64,000 bases of DNA, taken from the NCBI GenBank assembly GCA_949775045.1, contig OX459110.1, positions 4,083,729 through 4,147,728 on the forward strand. The letters run 5' to 3'. The DNA is from Metridium senile (Eukaryota > Cnidaria > Anthozoa > Actiniaria > Metridiidae). The position numbers were made by a program, and so were the translations under genes. The notes under the pieces are model-generated. The model was not told where the DNA came from. It saw nothing but the letters and a program-made list of their open reading frames with translations, and did not search any database. This document shows, one piece after another, positions 51,176 through 60,760 of the stretch. Every line of letters begins with the position of its first letter. Position 1 is the first letter of the stretch.

Positions 51176-53183
51176 TTAAGGTGGATCACTATAGTTTTTG
51201 AAAAGCCACACCAGGCCGTTTTAAACGTCGTTTTGACAAACTTCCCAATTTTCGATTGACCTGAAACTTTTACAGATTATCAGTCTTAGACTGAAATTTA
51301 AAACAATATAATTTGTTTTTAGATTTGTATTTTAATAGCAGCGATATACAGGAAAAACGGAAATCAGTTGCGCTTAAATTGTAGACGAACGCGATGAGAT
51401 CTCGAAAAGCGGCTACCACTACAGTAAACTACAACACTAGGCACCCAAAATATCAAAGAATTAGAGAAATCTGTATGTTTGATTTCGAGAAAATTACAGA
51501 TATATTTTGTACTTTGTAGTTTTGAGTGTTAGAAGGAATCACTCACTGTGTGGCAATGTGACTTACAATAACTGAACAAATAGCGCTCAAAAACCGTCAA
51601 AACCTTCCCTGTACATATATGTCTTTAGTTACTAAGTTTGAGACAATAAATCGTTCACAGTATTGAGAAATTATTTTTTTCCTTAGAGATGTTAGAGCTT
51701 GACTTCAAGCGAAAACACATCACTGTTGCGCTTTTCTAGAAATATTCAAAACTGCCGTTTATATTTTTCTGTAAAATTCACAAACTCTTCTCCAAAGTAC
51801 TAGAAATGTTATCCTGAAGCTTCATTTCAATTGAGGCATTTAAACGTGGTAAAAAAAAATTAAACTCGTTCGGATGTTCACGGCCGCTAATGATGCAAAT
51901 CTGCGTTACATTCTGGAGTCACGACGCAATACACCGTGACGGTTTTGGTTGAGTTATTACTTCCGGCGATAAAAGAAAGAGCCAGGGAAGGGAGGGGAGG
52001 GCTGGAGCTGAGTTGGTTTACCCTCATAGAAATAAATGGGGGAAAAAGCAACGACTTAAGATGATTAATTTTGTTTTTAATGCTTCTTTCTTCTTAAGAT
52101 ATTTGAATTACGTGGCAATCACAAAAACTAATCTTCAGTTAATTTGTACAATGCTTGTACTAAATCCACAAAACATATAGCACTTTATGATAATAAATTT
52201 CGCTAATTTCTTCATTCCATTGTTCTTTTGTTAGTTGTGACTTTTTATTCGCAGGTATTTTGAGAGAAAAGGTAACTAATTTGCAATTCATTTCACAAAT
52301 TCAACTGGCACAAAGGAATGTATCACTACATGCAGTCAGATGTAATCAAAAGAACAATGGAATGAAGCAATTAGCGAAATTTATTTTTATCGCCAGAAGT
52401 AATAACTCAACCAAAACCGTCACGGTGTATTGCGTCGTGACTCCAGAATGTAACGCAGATTTGCATCATTAGCGGCCGTGAACATCCGAACGAGTTTAAT
52501 TTTTTTTTACCACGTTTAAATGCCTCAATTGAAATGAAGCTTCAGGATAACATTTCTAGTACTTTGGAGAAGAGTTTGTGAATTTTACAGAAAAATATAA
52601 ACGGCAGTTTTGAATATTTCTAGAAAAGCGCAACAGTGATGTGTTTTCGCTTGAAGTCAAGCTCTAACATCTCTAAGGAAAAAAATAATTTCTCAATACT
52701 GTGAACGATTTATTGTCTCAAACTTAGTAACTAAAGACATATATGTACAGGGAAGGTTTTGACGGTTTTTGAGCGCTATTTGTTCAGTTATTGTAAGTCA
52801 CATTGCCACACAGTGAGTGATTCCTTCTAACACTCAAAACTACAAAGTACAAAATATATCTGTAATTTTCTCGAAATCAAACATACAGATTTCTCTAATT
52901 CTTTGATATTTTGGGTGCCTAGTGTTGTAGTTTACTGTAGTGGTAGCCGCTTTTCGAGATCTCATCGCGTTCGTCTACAATTTAAGCGCAACTGATTTCC
53001 GTTTTTCCTGTATATCGCTGCTATTAAAATACAAATCTAAAAACAAATTATATTGTTTTAAATTTCAGTCTAAGACTGATAATCTGTAAAAGTTTCAGGT
53101 CAATCGAAAATTGGGAAGTTTGTCAAAACGACGTTTAAAACGGCCTTGTGTGGCTTTCCGAAAACTATAGTGATCCACCTTAA
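51176..53183. mobile_element. 2.0-kb long-inverted-repeat (foldback) element at TTAA
   Basis: TTAA at 51176-51179 and 53180-53183 bound a 2000-base element beginning GGTGGATCACTATAGTTTTT and ending AAAACTATAGTGATCCACC. The arms pair for about 790 bases (51180-51972 with 52386-53179), and pairing resumes as 52190-52240 with 52345-52385. The left arm has about 217 extra bases (51973-52190). It shows no transposase; short open frames in it are arm sequence. TTAA target sites fit piggyBac- or Kolobok-type transposition. Confidence 0.85.
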
Positions 53184-53439
53184 TTCGAACTATATACAAC
53201 TATGTCAGTCTTGTTTATTCAAGAATCTTGTATTTGTTTTCATTCGTAACTTCTTGTAATTTCACTAGTTTTTATAACAGTTATTCTTTGTTGAAGCACA
53301 AGCCCAACCTGGCTAGGACATGAAGTTGAAAACGTTCACTTCAACAACCTTACTTCGAAGGAACGACTCGTAGAAAGAGTTCAGGGAATTTCTTATAAAT
53401 CGACTTCAAACACTATACTAGTAGTCCGCAATTCCTAAT

Positions 53440-53508
53440 GTTTACAATGGTAAATTTGCCGCTGTGAAATCTTTGCCACGCATACGTAGTCGTTTGGCCG
53501 CTGTGTTG
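53440..53508. mobile_element. MITE family F, copy 3 (partial)
   Basis: GGTAAATTTGCCGCTGTGAA and CGCATACGTAGTCGTTTGGC, CGCTGTGTTG match the right half of the copies at 32722 and 42409; the left end is lost. Confidence 0.7.
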
Positions 53509-53594
53509 TTTCCATGCACTCCAAAAGCGAAAACGCTGAAGAGCGGGCTCAACTCTTATGTATGCTAATCATATCACCATGGTTTTTGATATGT

Positions 53595-53730
53595 GACTTC
53601 CGGGTATTTCGTGACTGTTCCGTTTATTTTATTTCCTGTGTGCGTGACAGTTTATTTTAATACTTCCGGTTGCTCTTTGTCTCGTTCAAGCTGGAACAGG
53701 ACTAAGAAAGAGCAACAAGACTCGACGGAG
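53595..53730 (+). other. Promoter-proximal sequence and non-coding 5' exon of four-TM gene 2
   Basis: GACTTCCGGGTA, GTGCGTGACAGTTTATTTTA and TACTTCCGGTTGC mirror the ETS-like repeats before gene 1. The exon ends GAGCAACAAGACTCGACGGAG|GTAAGG at 53730. It has a net deletion relative to the exon at 45534-45650, which argues against coding function. Confidence 0.55.
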
Positions 53731-54133
53731 GTAAGGGAAAAAACCGTAAATTTTAGCTGGAAACTAACTTATAATGTTTGAAATGTCATTTTGAAATACT
53801 TGATGGAGATTTGTCATAACAAACAAATGCATTTGCGATTTAGAATTTCACCCATTTCTTTCTTTATTTTTCTTCAATATTTATACAGGAAGTCTAACAA
53901 ACGTTAGTTTAAATGGGGTCCTGAAATAATATCCATGAAATAATATCTAATTGCTACTGTTGAATAGAGCACAAACACTATATCCATGAAAAACAAACAT
54001 GTTTGGTTTGATGCTGGTCTAAAATACCAATTAAGTTTATATGTAAAAATGTGTATGTATTTTTCTTCTTAGGCCTTTGTTGCCTCGTTTTGGTGCTTTT
54101 ATTTTTTTCTGAAAGCGTCCTGCAAATTGAATA

Positions 54134-54154
54134 GTCCCCCCCCCCCCCCCCCCC
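54134..54154. repeat. Poly-C tract
   Basis: About 21 C residues (G on the complement) in intron 1 of four-TM gene 2. Gene 1 has a poly-G tract in its intron 1, but in a different context. Confidence 0.9.
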
Positions 54155-54338
54155 ATAAACTTTCCAAGGTTATTCTTAAGGTACATATTTATTCTAATAT
54201 CTTTTTTTTTTTCTAAAAAAAAGACCATCACTATCACGACTATCACTGTCATCATCACCATAACTACCATCATTACCATCATCATCGTCGAGTTAATACA
54301 CAGTTGTCTTTGACAGAAGCGGACTGGTCGATATAAGA

Positions 54339-56175
54339 ATGCAAAACAGCAACAGCAACACTGCAGCCTTACTTGTACTAAATCAACTTCACCCAGAAAA
54401 AACTCGTGCCTTACCAAGCAGAACAAGTGCAACAAACGTATCATCATCTCAAAATGGACAGCCCGAGATACCAATCCAACCTGAACATTCCAACGTACAA
54501 CCTCGTGAAGATCCTCAAGTAGCTGAACAATCTGGACATGGTAACGTACAACCTGAAGTAGATCCTATATCAGAAGGCTATGACAACCCCTCGGATTCAG
54601 TCCCCAGCGCGAGCCCCACAGATGATTTCACTGAAGTTTACCGTACAGGAAACTTTGGAACAAATTTCGGAAAAGTTAATGTCCGCAGGGGGAAACGATG
54701 GACTATCGTCCATGGAGTTCTTGCGTCATTCATGTTTGTGTTCTCACTTACTGCATCGATTATGCTCAGAAACTACACAAATCCGGTTATGCGACAGATG
54801 ATGCTATTTTTCTTATGGATGGCGGCTTTGACAGATTGGTGTACCGTCTTCAGTGCCTTGTTCTTGTTATCGAGGTTGTCGACGTTGAGGCATCCACTTG
54901 CTACACTTATGCTCATGAGGTACGCGGCGGCATTTAATTTTACGTTCAACGTTTTTTTCTTCATGGTTGGTCTGCTGGGACTTATTCTGAATGAGGACAA
55001 TTTTGTCCAAATGACATCAGGTGCGTGTATTAATATGTGTTACTATTGTGTAATGTTTATTTTTTTCTTTATTCTTTGGACACAAAATTAAGGTTTTTAT
55101 TTGTAAACACATGTATTTGTTAATTCATTTATTCACTAGCTCGTTCATCTATTTATTCATGCATTTATATATCCATCTATCCATACATTTATTTATTAAT
55201 ATATCCATAAATTCATATATCCATTTCTTCATCCATTCATTCAACCATTTATTTATTCATCCATCCATTTATTCATCAATCCATTTATTCATCCATCCAT
55301 TTATTCATCCATCCATTTATTCATTCATCCATCCATTTATTCATCCATCCATTTATTCATTCATTCATATATCCATTCATCTATTTATTCATCTATCCAT
55401 ACATTTATTTATTAATATATCCATAAATTCATATATCCATTTCTTCATCCATTCATTCAACCATTCATTCATACATTCATTTATTTATTCATCAATCCAT
55501 TTATTCATCCATCCATTTATTCATCCATCCATTTATTCATCCATCCATTTATTCATCCATCCATTTATTCATCCATCCATTTATTCATCCATCCATTTAT
55601 TCATTCATTCATATATCCATTCATCTATTTATTCATCCATCCATCCATTCATTCAATCTACATTCGTACGCACATTCCTTATATCTTTCACATATTCATT
55701 CATCCTTTGTTTCAATACATCAACTATTTTATTCATTCATTCATCAATTTATTCAAGTTACTCCTATTTTTGTTGTATCAATTCAATATTATTCAATCAA
55801 TCACATCCTTATTTTATTCATTAATTATATATCAATTTTACTCCTATTTTTTCCTATATCCACTTTATTCTATAATATTTGATAATTCTATCACATCCAT
55901 ATTTATTCAATTTTCAATGTATTTCAGGTGAGATCGAATTCCTCAAGTCCATCTTTGTAATCATTAGTCTACTGATGGTGGTCAAGGTGGTAACAGCATA
56001 TGCGTTTACATTTCGTTGGTGGAGGTGTCCCACGTGGTGCCACGCCCTTTGCGGCAAGTACTGCGTGTTTGACAAGGGAGAAATGCTTGCTCCAGGCGTT
56101 GCTAATTCATGGAGTACTGCCAATGCCGATGTCAATATGGCAGATGTAGCCTTCGTCATTGATTTAGCAATGTAG
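54339..56175 (+). CDS. Four-transmembrane protein of unrecognised family, paralogue 2
   Basis: Exons 54339-55020 (donor GTGCGT) and 55928-56175 (acceptor TGTATTTCAG) give 309 residues. The split Gly in QMTSG|EIEFLKS is at the same place as in paralogue 1. The N-terminus is shorter, with only two NVQPREDPQV-type repeats. Shared segments are VYRTGNFGTNFGKVNV, KRWTIVHGVLASFMFVFSL, the N-Y-T sequon after TM1, SRLSTLRHP before TM3, and the Cys tail RWWRCPTWCHALCGKYC followed by GEMLAPGVANSW. The C-terminus is shorter and differs (ADVAFVIDLAM). With paralogue 1 it forms a segmental duplication that also includes the 5' exon, CAT tract, intronic ATTC repeat and 3' block. Confidence 0.85.
55110..55720. 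repeat. (ATTC/ATCC)n intronic microsatellite of four-TM gene 2
   Basis: CCATCCATTTATTCAT units (16 bases) with a longer block ACATTTATTTATTAATATAT, CCATAAATTCATATATCC present twice, at about 55183 and 55403. Confidence 0.95.
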
Positions 56176-56289
56176 AAGAATGCGAATGCATGTTTTATCC
56201 GCATATTAGGGAAGGAGCCGAGATGATTTAGTCTAGTCAAGCACATTTCCGGGAGGGAACTCCCTTTGTCCAAGTGGTAGGGGTGATCA

Positions 56290-56760
56290 TTTTTTTAAAA
56301 TGACCCTTAAAAGGTACGCATAAATTATCATAACTGTGAAAGCCTTGTTGATTTCCACCCCTAAAAGGTACGACTGTGCGATGTTCCTGGTAGCCTATCT
56401 TATTTTTAGCCATAGCCAAGATTAAAGACACTTACAGATACGGGGTCACGTAAAGTAATTGTTTTTTGGCGAGGCCCCTAAAAGGTACGACTGTGCGATG
56501 TTCTTGGCAGCTAAACTTTGTTTTACTAACAAAGACAAGTAAAAATGACCCTTACAGGAACAGAGTCATGTTATGTAATTGACGTTTGAGCGAGAGCTCT
56601 AAAAAGGACCCTAAAAGGTACGCACAGTAAAATATGTTCAACCCTAAAAGAAGCGCCGATCACCCCTACCCCTGGGACAAAGGGAGTCCCCCGGGAGAAC
56701 ACCCACGAGTTCCTATTGTCACTGCCAAACAATAGATATTACTTAAGGTGACTGGCTACT
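56290..56760. repeat. 115-bp tandem repeats and conserved 3' block after four-TM gene 2
   Basis: CCCCTAAAAGGTACGACTGT, GCGATGTTC(T/C)TGG(C/T)AGC and AAAATGACCCTTACAG recur about three times, against once in gene 1. The block GATCACCCCTACCCCTGGGA...AATAGATATTACTTAA then matches 49590-49690. The homology with gene 1 stops at this TTAA. Confidence 0.85.
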
Positions 56761-57500
56761 TTTGGAAATAATGTTAATATAAAATAATGATTTTTTAATG
56801 TGAAATTTAATGTTGATTCCAAATATGAAAAGAAAAATGGGGTCTCCCGAGCTTGTTTTCGAGATAATAAGCATTTAATGAATGCCTTAAGCGCGAGAAT
56901 TTGAAGCAAAATTTGCGCAAATGGAAGCGATATGAAAAAAAAAACACAACTCATAAGAAAATAGTGTTTTTTTCATACTATATCATATAAAGCACAAATG
57001 CCGGCTAATGAATCATTCTACAACATGGACAGTTTTGAATAAAAGACAAAGAAATACCTTGATCTGTCATATTTCGTTCTTTCAGTGCTTTCAAAACTCG
57101 AATATAAAGTCGAACAAAAACTCCTACAAAAATCTGCTTTTTTGTACGTTAGAAAAATGAACTTTTAAAAAAAATTTGATATAACGTAAACTCAAAACGT
57201 GTATGTTTCCTAAATAAAATGTTGTATTTTATTCAGCGGTTTTTGTGGTGCACATCGTGGGCGCACATCGTGGGCTCGATACGGTGAAGTCATACTAGAC
57301 TCTCAACACAAGAATTTTCTTTACACCGAACATACTATGAAAAGCCCTAGCGTGGTTAAACGCCCGTCGAACATTTAGCCTTGAAGGTGTTTTTTTTTTT
57401 TTGTATCGCATGACCAATTTTTAACAAAAGGATTGACTAGAAGCGATCACATGGTACAAATACCAGGGTCTGAATGGGGGGTCCCAATATCAGTTAACAG
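56745..57500. other. Intergenic stretch after four-TM gene 2
   Basis: Begins TTAAGGTGACTGGCTACTTT exactly where homology to the gene 1 flank ends. Otherwise it is AT-rich unique sequence, with GGTGCACATCGTGGGC/CGCACATCGTGGGC in short tandem at 57250. Confidence 0.5.
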
Positions 57501-57519
57501 CTAAATTTTAGCAATTTTC

Positions 57520-58008
57520 TCAGTTATCAGTTAAATTTTTCGGTTCTTTTAAAAACAAAGAAATTGTTTTTTTCAAATTTAATTTTTTTAAATAATTAGA
57601 TTTGAATGACGAGAGTGATGTAGATGATTTTACAGTATCAGGTAGTAAGTTCCATTCACTGGAGGCTAGGTAACTGAAAGTTCGCAATCCAGATTTTGAG
57701 TTCGTAAGTGGAAGCTTCAAGTTATTAGTTGAACCACGAGTATTGATATTATGAACTTTGTTAAAAGGTAGTAGAAGTTCTGTAATATAGGATGGCGCTA
57801 GTCCATTTAATGCTTTGTAGACAGTTGTGGCTCTTAGATATTGTATACGGTATTCGATTGGTAGCCAGCCAAGTTTTAAAAATAGAGGTAGGGACGGGGC
57901 TTTGCATTTTTCATCTAAGATAAGTCGTGCTGCTCTTTTCTGCAGGCGATGGATTCTTTCGAGGTTATCCTTAGATGTATTGCCCCATACTATACAGCAA
58001 TAATCCAT
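57520..58008 (-). mobile_element. LINE reverse-transcriptase C-terminal fragment, 5' truncated
   Basis: A 162-residue open frame matches the C-terminal domain beyond the RT fingers/palm in non-LTR retrotransposons. It has MDYCCIVWGNTSKDNLERI, HRLQKRAARLILD, LGWLPIEYRIQYLRATTVYK and LNGLAPSYITELL, then SEWNLLPDTVKSSTSLSSFK. The endonuclease and RT catalytic core are absent, which is classic 5' truncation. The clade (CR1/L2/Jockey-like) is not certain. Its 5' edge abuts the foldback element at 58033. Confidence 0.88.
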
Positions 58009-58032
58009 TTTAAGCTTAAATAATCCATCCTT

Positions 58033-58745
58033 TAAGGTTACCGTCCACGTTCGCGGGGTGCTCTCAGTTAAAAATTGTTTAGCGCGTCACTTAACAATAA
58101 AGATAGACAAAGTATATATCATTTTAAAGCTTATATAACAGAGAATAAGACTATGTAAGGTTTTTTAAGAAAACGAATATCTTTAACCAATGCTCCACGA
58201 AAAACCTCAAAATCGAGCGCTTTCATTCAAAAAAGTATAAGTCCAAAAGTTCCTACTACTTCGCCGTCATTTCTGCATTATGTCAATCAACACATACATG
58301 TGTTCAAAACCGTGTCCAGTTTTTTCGATAAAATGCTTCGTTCTTGAATAAATGTGTTTCAAAGTCGACTCATTGTTAAAACTTCAAGTTAAATAACAAA
58401 ATGGGCCATAACTCTAAAACTAAGCATTTTATCAAAAAAACTGGACACGGTTTTGAAGACCAATATGTGTTGATTGACATAACGAAGAAATGACGGCAAA
58501 GCAGTATGAGCTTTTTGAATTATACTTTTTTAAACAACTCGCATTGAAAGCGGTTAATTTTGAGGTTTTTCGAAGAGCATACCTAACAGAAAATTGTTGT
58601 ATATAACAAAACATACACAGTCTTATTCTCTGTTATATAAGCTTTAAAATGATATATAATATGCATATTATTATTGTAAAATGACGCGGTAAACACACTT
58701 TTAACTGAGAGCATGTGAAAGCACACCGCGAACGTGGACCGTAAC
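58033..58745. mobile_element. Foldback element with GTTACNGTCCACGTTCGCGG ends
   Basis: Left end AAGGTTACCGTCCACGTTCG, right end CGAACGTGGACCGTAACTGA. Arms of about 320 bases pair through GCTCTCAGTTAAAA, ATCATTTTAAAGCTTATATA, ACCTCAAAATC and AAACCGTGTCCAGTTTTTT, leaving a loop near 58350-58430. The left flank is TTAA; the right is TGAA. No coding capacity. Confidence 0.82.
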
Positions 58746-58754
58746 TGAATATTG

Positions 58755-58820
58755 AAAAATTAAAATAAAGCGCATTTGAATATTGTACATAGATATTTGC
58801 TCTATATAAATATTAAATTA
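58755..58820 (+). mobile_element. Retroelement tail remnant
   Basis: AATAAAGCGCATTTGAATATTGTACATAG and GCTCTATATAAATATTAAATTATT match the AAGCGC...CTATATAAAT tail motif seen at 7915-8325. Confidence 0.5.
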
Positions 58821-58829
58821 TTAGTTGGA

Positions 58830-59400
58830 AATAAAAAGTCAATAAACCAGACCCTCGGCTAAACTGGACATTTCTTGGTCCCACTGCTGCTCGCTATAGT
58901 GGGGTTTTACTGTATTTTAAAAATTCATTTCGAAAATTATTTTTTTTCACGTACTTTTATTGTATGGCAATCAATTTTGTTGATAACAAGTGTAATTTCA
59001 TTACATTACCAGCACAATACCAGCATTCATTTCGGCCTTGCCTTGGTGCGATAAAGGTTTTTGAAATGAATTCTATATAGTTTGAGTTCAAATCTGATAT
59101 TTTATGGTGGTGTCTATAATGCGGACGCGGACGGTCCGCGGCGGACGGCGGATGGCGGACGAGAAAAAATGAAAAATGAAAAAAATGAAAAAAATGAAAA
59201 ATGAAAAAAAAAAATGAAAAAAATATATAAAAAAATGAAATAAATATGAAAATAAAAAATAATAATAATCAATAACAATAAATAATAATAAAAAATTAAT
59301 AAATAAATAAAAAGTAATGTAATAATATCCTAAATTGAACCATTCTAAAAACAAAAACAAAATGAAACGATCTAGGTTTACCTTCATTGGTTTTTGTTTT
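58830..59400. other. Region before four-TM paralogue 3
   Basis: A GC-rich palindromic spot, GCGGACGCGGACGGTCCGCGGC, at 59119-59140, then about 60 bases of GAAAAATGAAAA and 130 bases of AAT-rich low complexity. Unlike genes 1 and 2, I find no ETS repeats and no DSTEV-type 5' exon here. Confidence 0.55.
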
Positions 59401-59403
59401 TGA

Positions 59404-59667
59404 TTGGTACTAAAAGAGCTGCATCCTAAAAAGAAACGATCATTATCAGAACAAACGAGTGTACAAGTAGGATTGACCAATCAGTCTTTCCAGCAAGATT
59501 GGCAAGCTCAAGTAGGACAGACGGTTCAAAGGGTCACTCAGGAACAACCTCAAGAGCAGGGAGATGTTCCTGGACAAAGCAACGTACGTAACTGGACAGA
59601 ACAGCGTACCAAGACAGACAATCTTTCCTGGACAGACAAACGTACCAGGACAGACCAGCGGAACTGA
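59404..59667 (+). pseudogene. Out-of-frame N-terminal segment of four-TM paralogue 3
   Basis: LVLKELHPKKKRSLSEQTSV corresponds to LVLNQLHPEKTRALPSRTS of paralogues 1 and 2. The frame reads into DVPGQSNV and then leaves the PGQTSV repeat frame at about 59583, where AACGTACGTAACTGG contains a tandem GTAC/CGTA duplication. The main frame begins at 59564. Either a 4-base duplication broke the gene, or an assembly error or undetected splice explains it. Confidence 0.6.
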
Positions 59668-60760
59668 GAAAAGTTTTCCTGGACAAACAAGTGTACCAGG
59701 ACAGGCCAGTGTACCAGGACAGGCCAGTGTACCAGGACAGACCAGTGTACCAGGACAGACCACTAGTGTACAAAGACAGACCAGTGTACAAGGACAGACC
59801 AGTGTACCAGGACAGACCAGTGTACCAGGACAGACCAGTGTACCAGGACAGACCAGTGTACAAAGACAGACCAGTGTACAAGGACAGACCAGTGTACCAG
59901 AACAGACAAGCGTAACTGAACAGACTAGTTTTCCTGGAGATACCAACGTAACTGAACAGACCAGCTTATCTGGACAGACCATTGTACAAGGGCAGCCCAC
60001 TGTTCCAGAGCAGAGAAGCGGACATGAACAAATCAATGTACATAATACCGCAATTCTACGCAGTTTCATTCAGTCCCAAGAAGAACCCACACGGCCACGA
60101 CGCGACTATCGGGACGTATACCGCACTGGAAACTTTGGAGTACATTTTGGAAAACTCAACGTCCGACAAGCAAAACGATGGATTATCGTGCATGGAATTG
60201 CCACCGTGATAATGCTAATCGCTGCAGTTGCTGCTTCTTACATGGTCAGCAATAACACAAATTCATTGAGAGATGTTATTATTGGATGCTCTAGTTGTGT
60301 AATAGTTGCAGATATTATAACACTTTGCATTGCTACCGTCTTGGTGCAGAAGCTCTCCACTTTGAGGCACCCATTTTCGTTATTTCTTGTGCTGAGATAC
60401 TCTGCACTCGTGAATTCTGTGGCCAATTTTTTGTGCTCAGGCTTCATCATTCTATATCTGGTGTTATTTGGTGACAATCAAGAACCAGGAGTAAGTCATG
60501 TGAAGATCTATAATATGATCTTTATGATGGTCGCTTCGATCGTTGCGTTCCTCATGTTGGTGAAAACAGTAACGAGTGCAGCGTTTCGGTTTACGTGGTG
60601 GAAATCTTCACCAGATTTCTCGTGTTGTGGCGAGTGTTGTGTTGTAGATCAAGGAGAAGAGCTTGAACCGGGTGTTGAGAACTCCCCTGGTGCTGAAATG
60701 TTTGTGGCAGTTCGAGACAACGGAGTTCGATACAAAACCGCCCTTCCACAAAGAAACTAG
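59564..60760 (+). CDS. Four-transmembrane protein of unrecognised family, paralogue 3 (intronless)
   Basis: Open frame of 398 residues from an ATG at 59564; the true N-terminus may lie upstream in another frame. Residues 10-165 are about 25 hexapeptide-like repeats of the type PGQTSV, with VQRQTS and VQGQTS variants. Then come VYRTGNFGVHFGKLNV and KRWIIVHG, four TMs, an N-N-T sequon in the first loop, QKLSTLRHPFSLFLVLRYSA before TM3, FRFTWWKSSPDFSCCGECC and GEELEPGVENS. The intron that splits paralogues 1 and 2 after TM3 is absent. Membrane segments are diverged from paralogues 1 and 2, so this is the oldest branch. Confidence 0.8.
   Translation: MFLDKATYVTGQNSVPRQTIFPGQTNVPGQTSGTEKSFPGQTSVPGQASVPGQASVPGQTSVPGQTTSVQRQTSVQGQTSVPGQTSVPGQTSVPGQTSVQRQTSVQGQTSVPEQTSVTEQTSFPGDTNVTEQTSLSGQTIVQGQPTVPEQRSGHEQINVHNTAILRSFIQSQEEPTRPRRDYRDVYRTGNFGVHFGKLNVRQAKRWIIVHGIATVIMLIAAVAASYMVSNNTNSLRDVIIGCSSCVIVADIITLCIATVLVQKLSTLRHPFSLFLVLRYSALVNSVANFLCSGFIILYLVLFGDNQEPGVSHVKIYNMIFMMVASIVAFLMLVKTVTSAAFRFTWWKSSPDFSCCGECCVVDQGEELEPGVENSPGAEMFVAVRDNGVRYKTALPQRN
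59690..59900. repeat. 18/24-bp coding repeat (CCAGGACAGACCAGTGTA)
   Basis: CCAGGACAGACCAGTGTA repeated nearly perfectly with CAAAGACAG/CAAGGACAG variants. It encodes the PGQTSV array of paralogue 3. Confidence 0.92.

Noticed and set aside
52260..52472. 70-residue frame in the 2.0-kb palindrome, a possible transposase remnant
   Set aside because: Most of it is arm sequence of the inverted repeat and it shows no DDE/DDD or zinc-finger pattern.
59582..59597. Mini-intron GTACGTAACTGGACAG restoring the frame of paralogue 3
   Set aside because: Sixteen bases is far too short for spliceosomal removal; a small duplication is simpler.
59446..60069. Antisense Cys/Leu/Val-rich frames over the PGQTSV repeat
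   Set aside because: Shadows of the sense-strand repeat in four-TM paralogue 3, which has the conserved membrane core in the sense frame.
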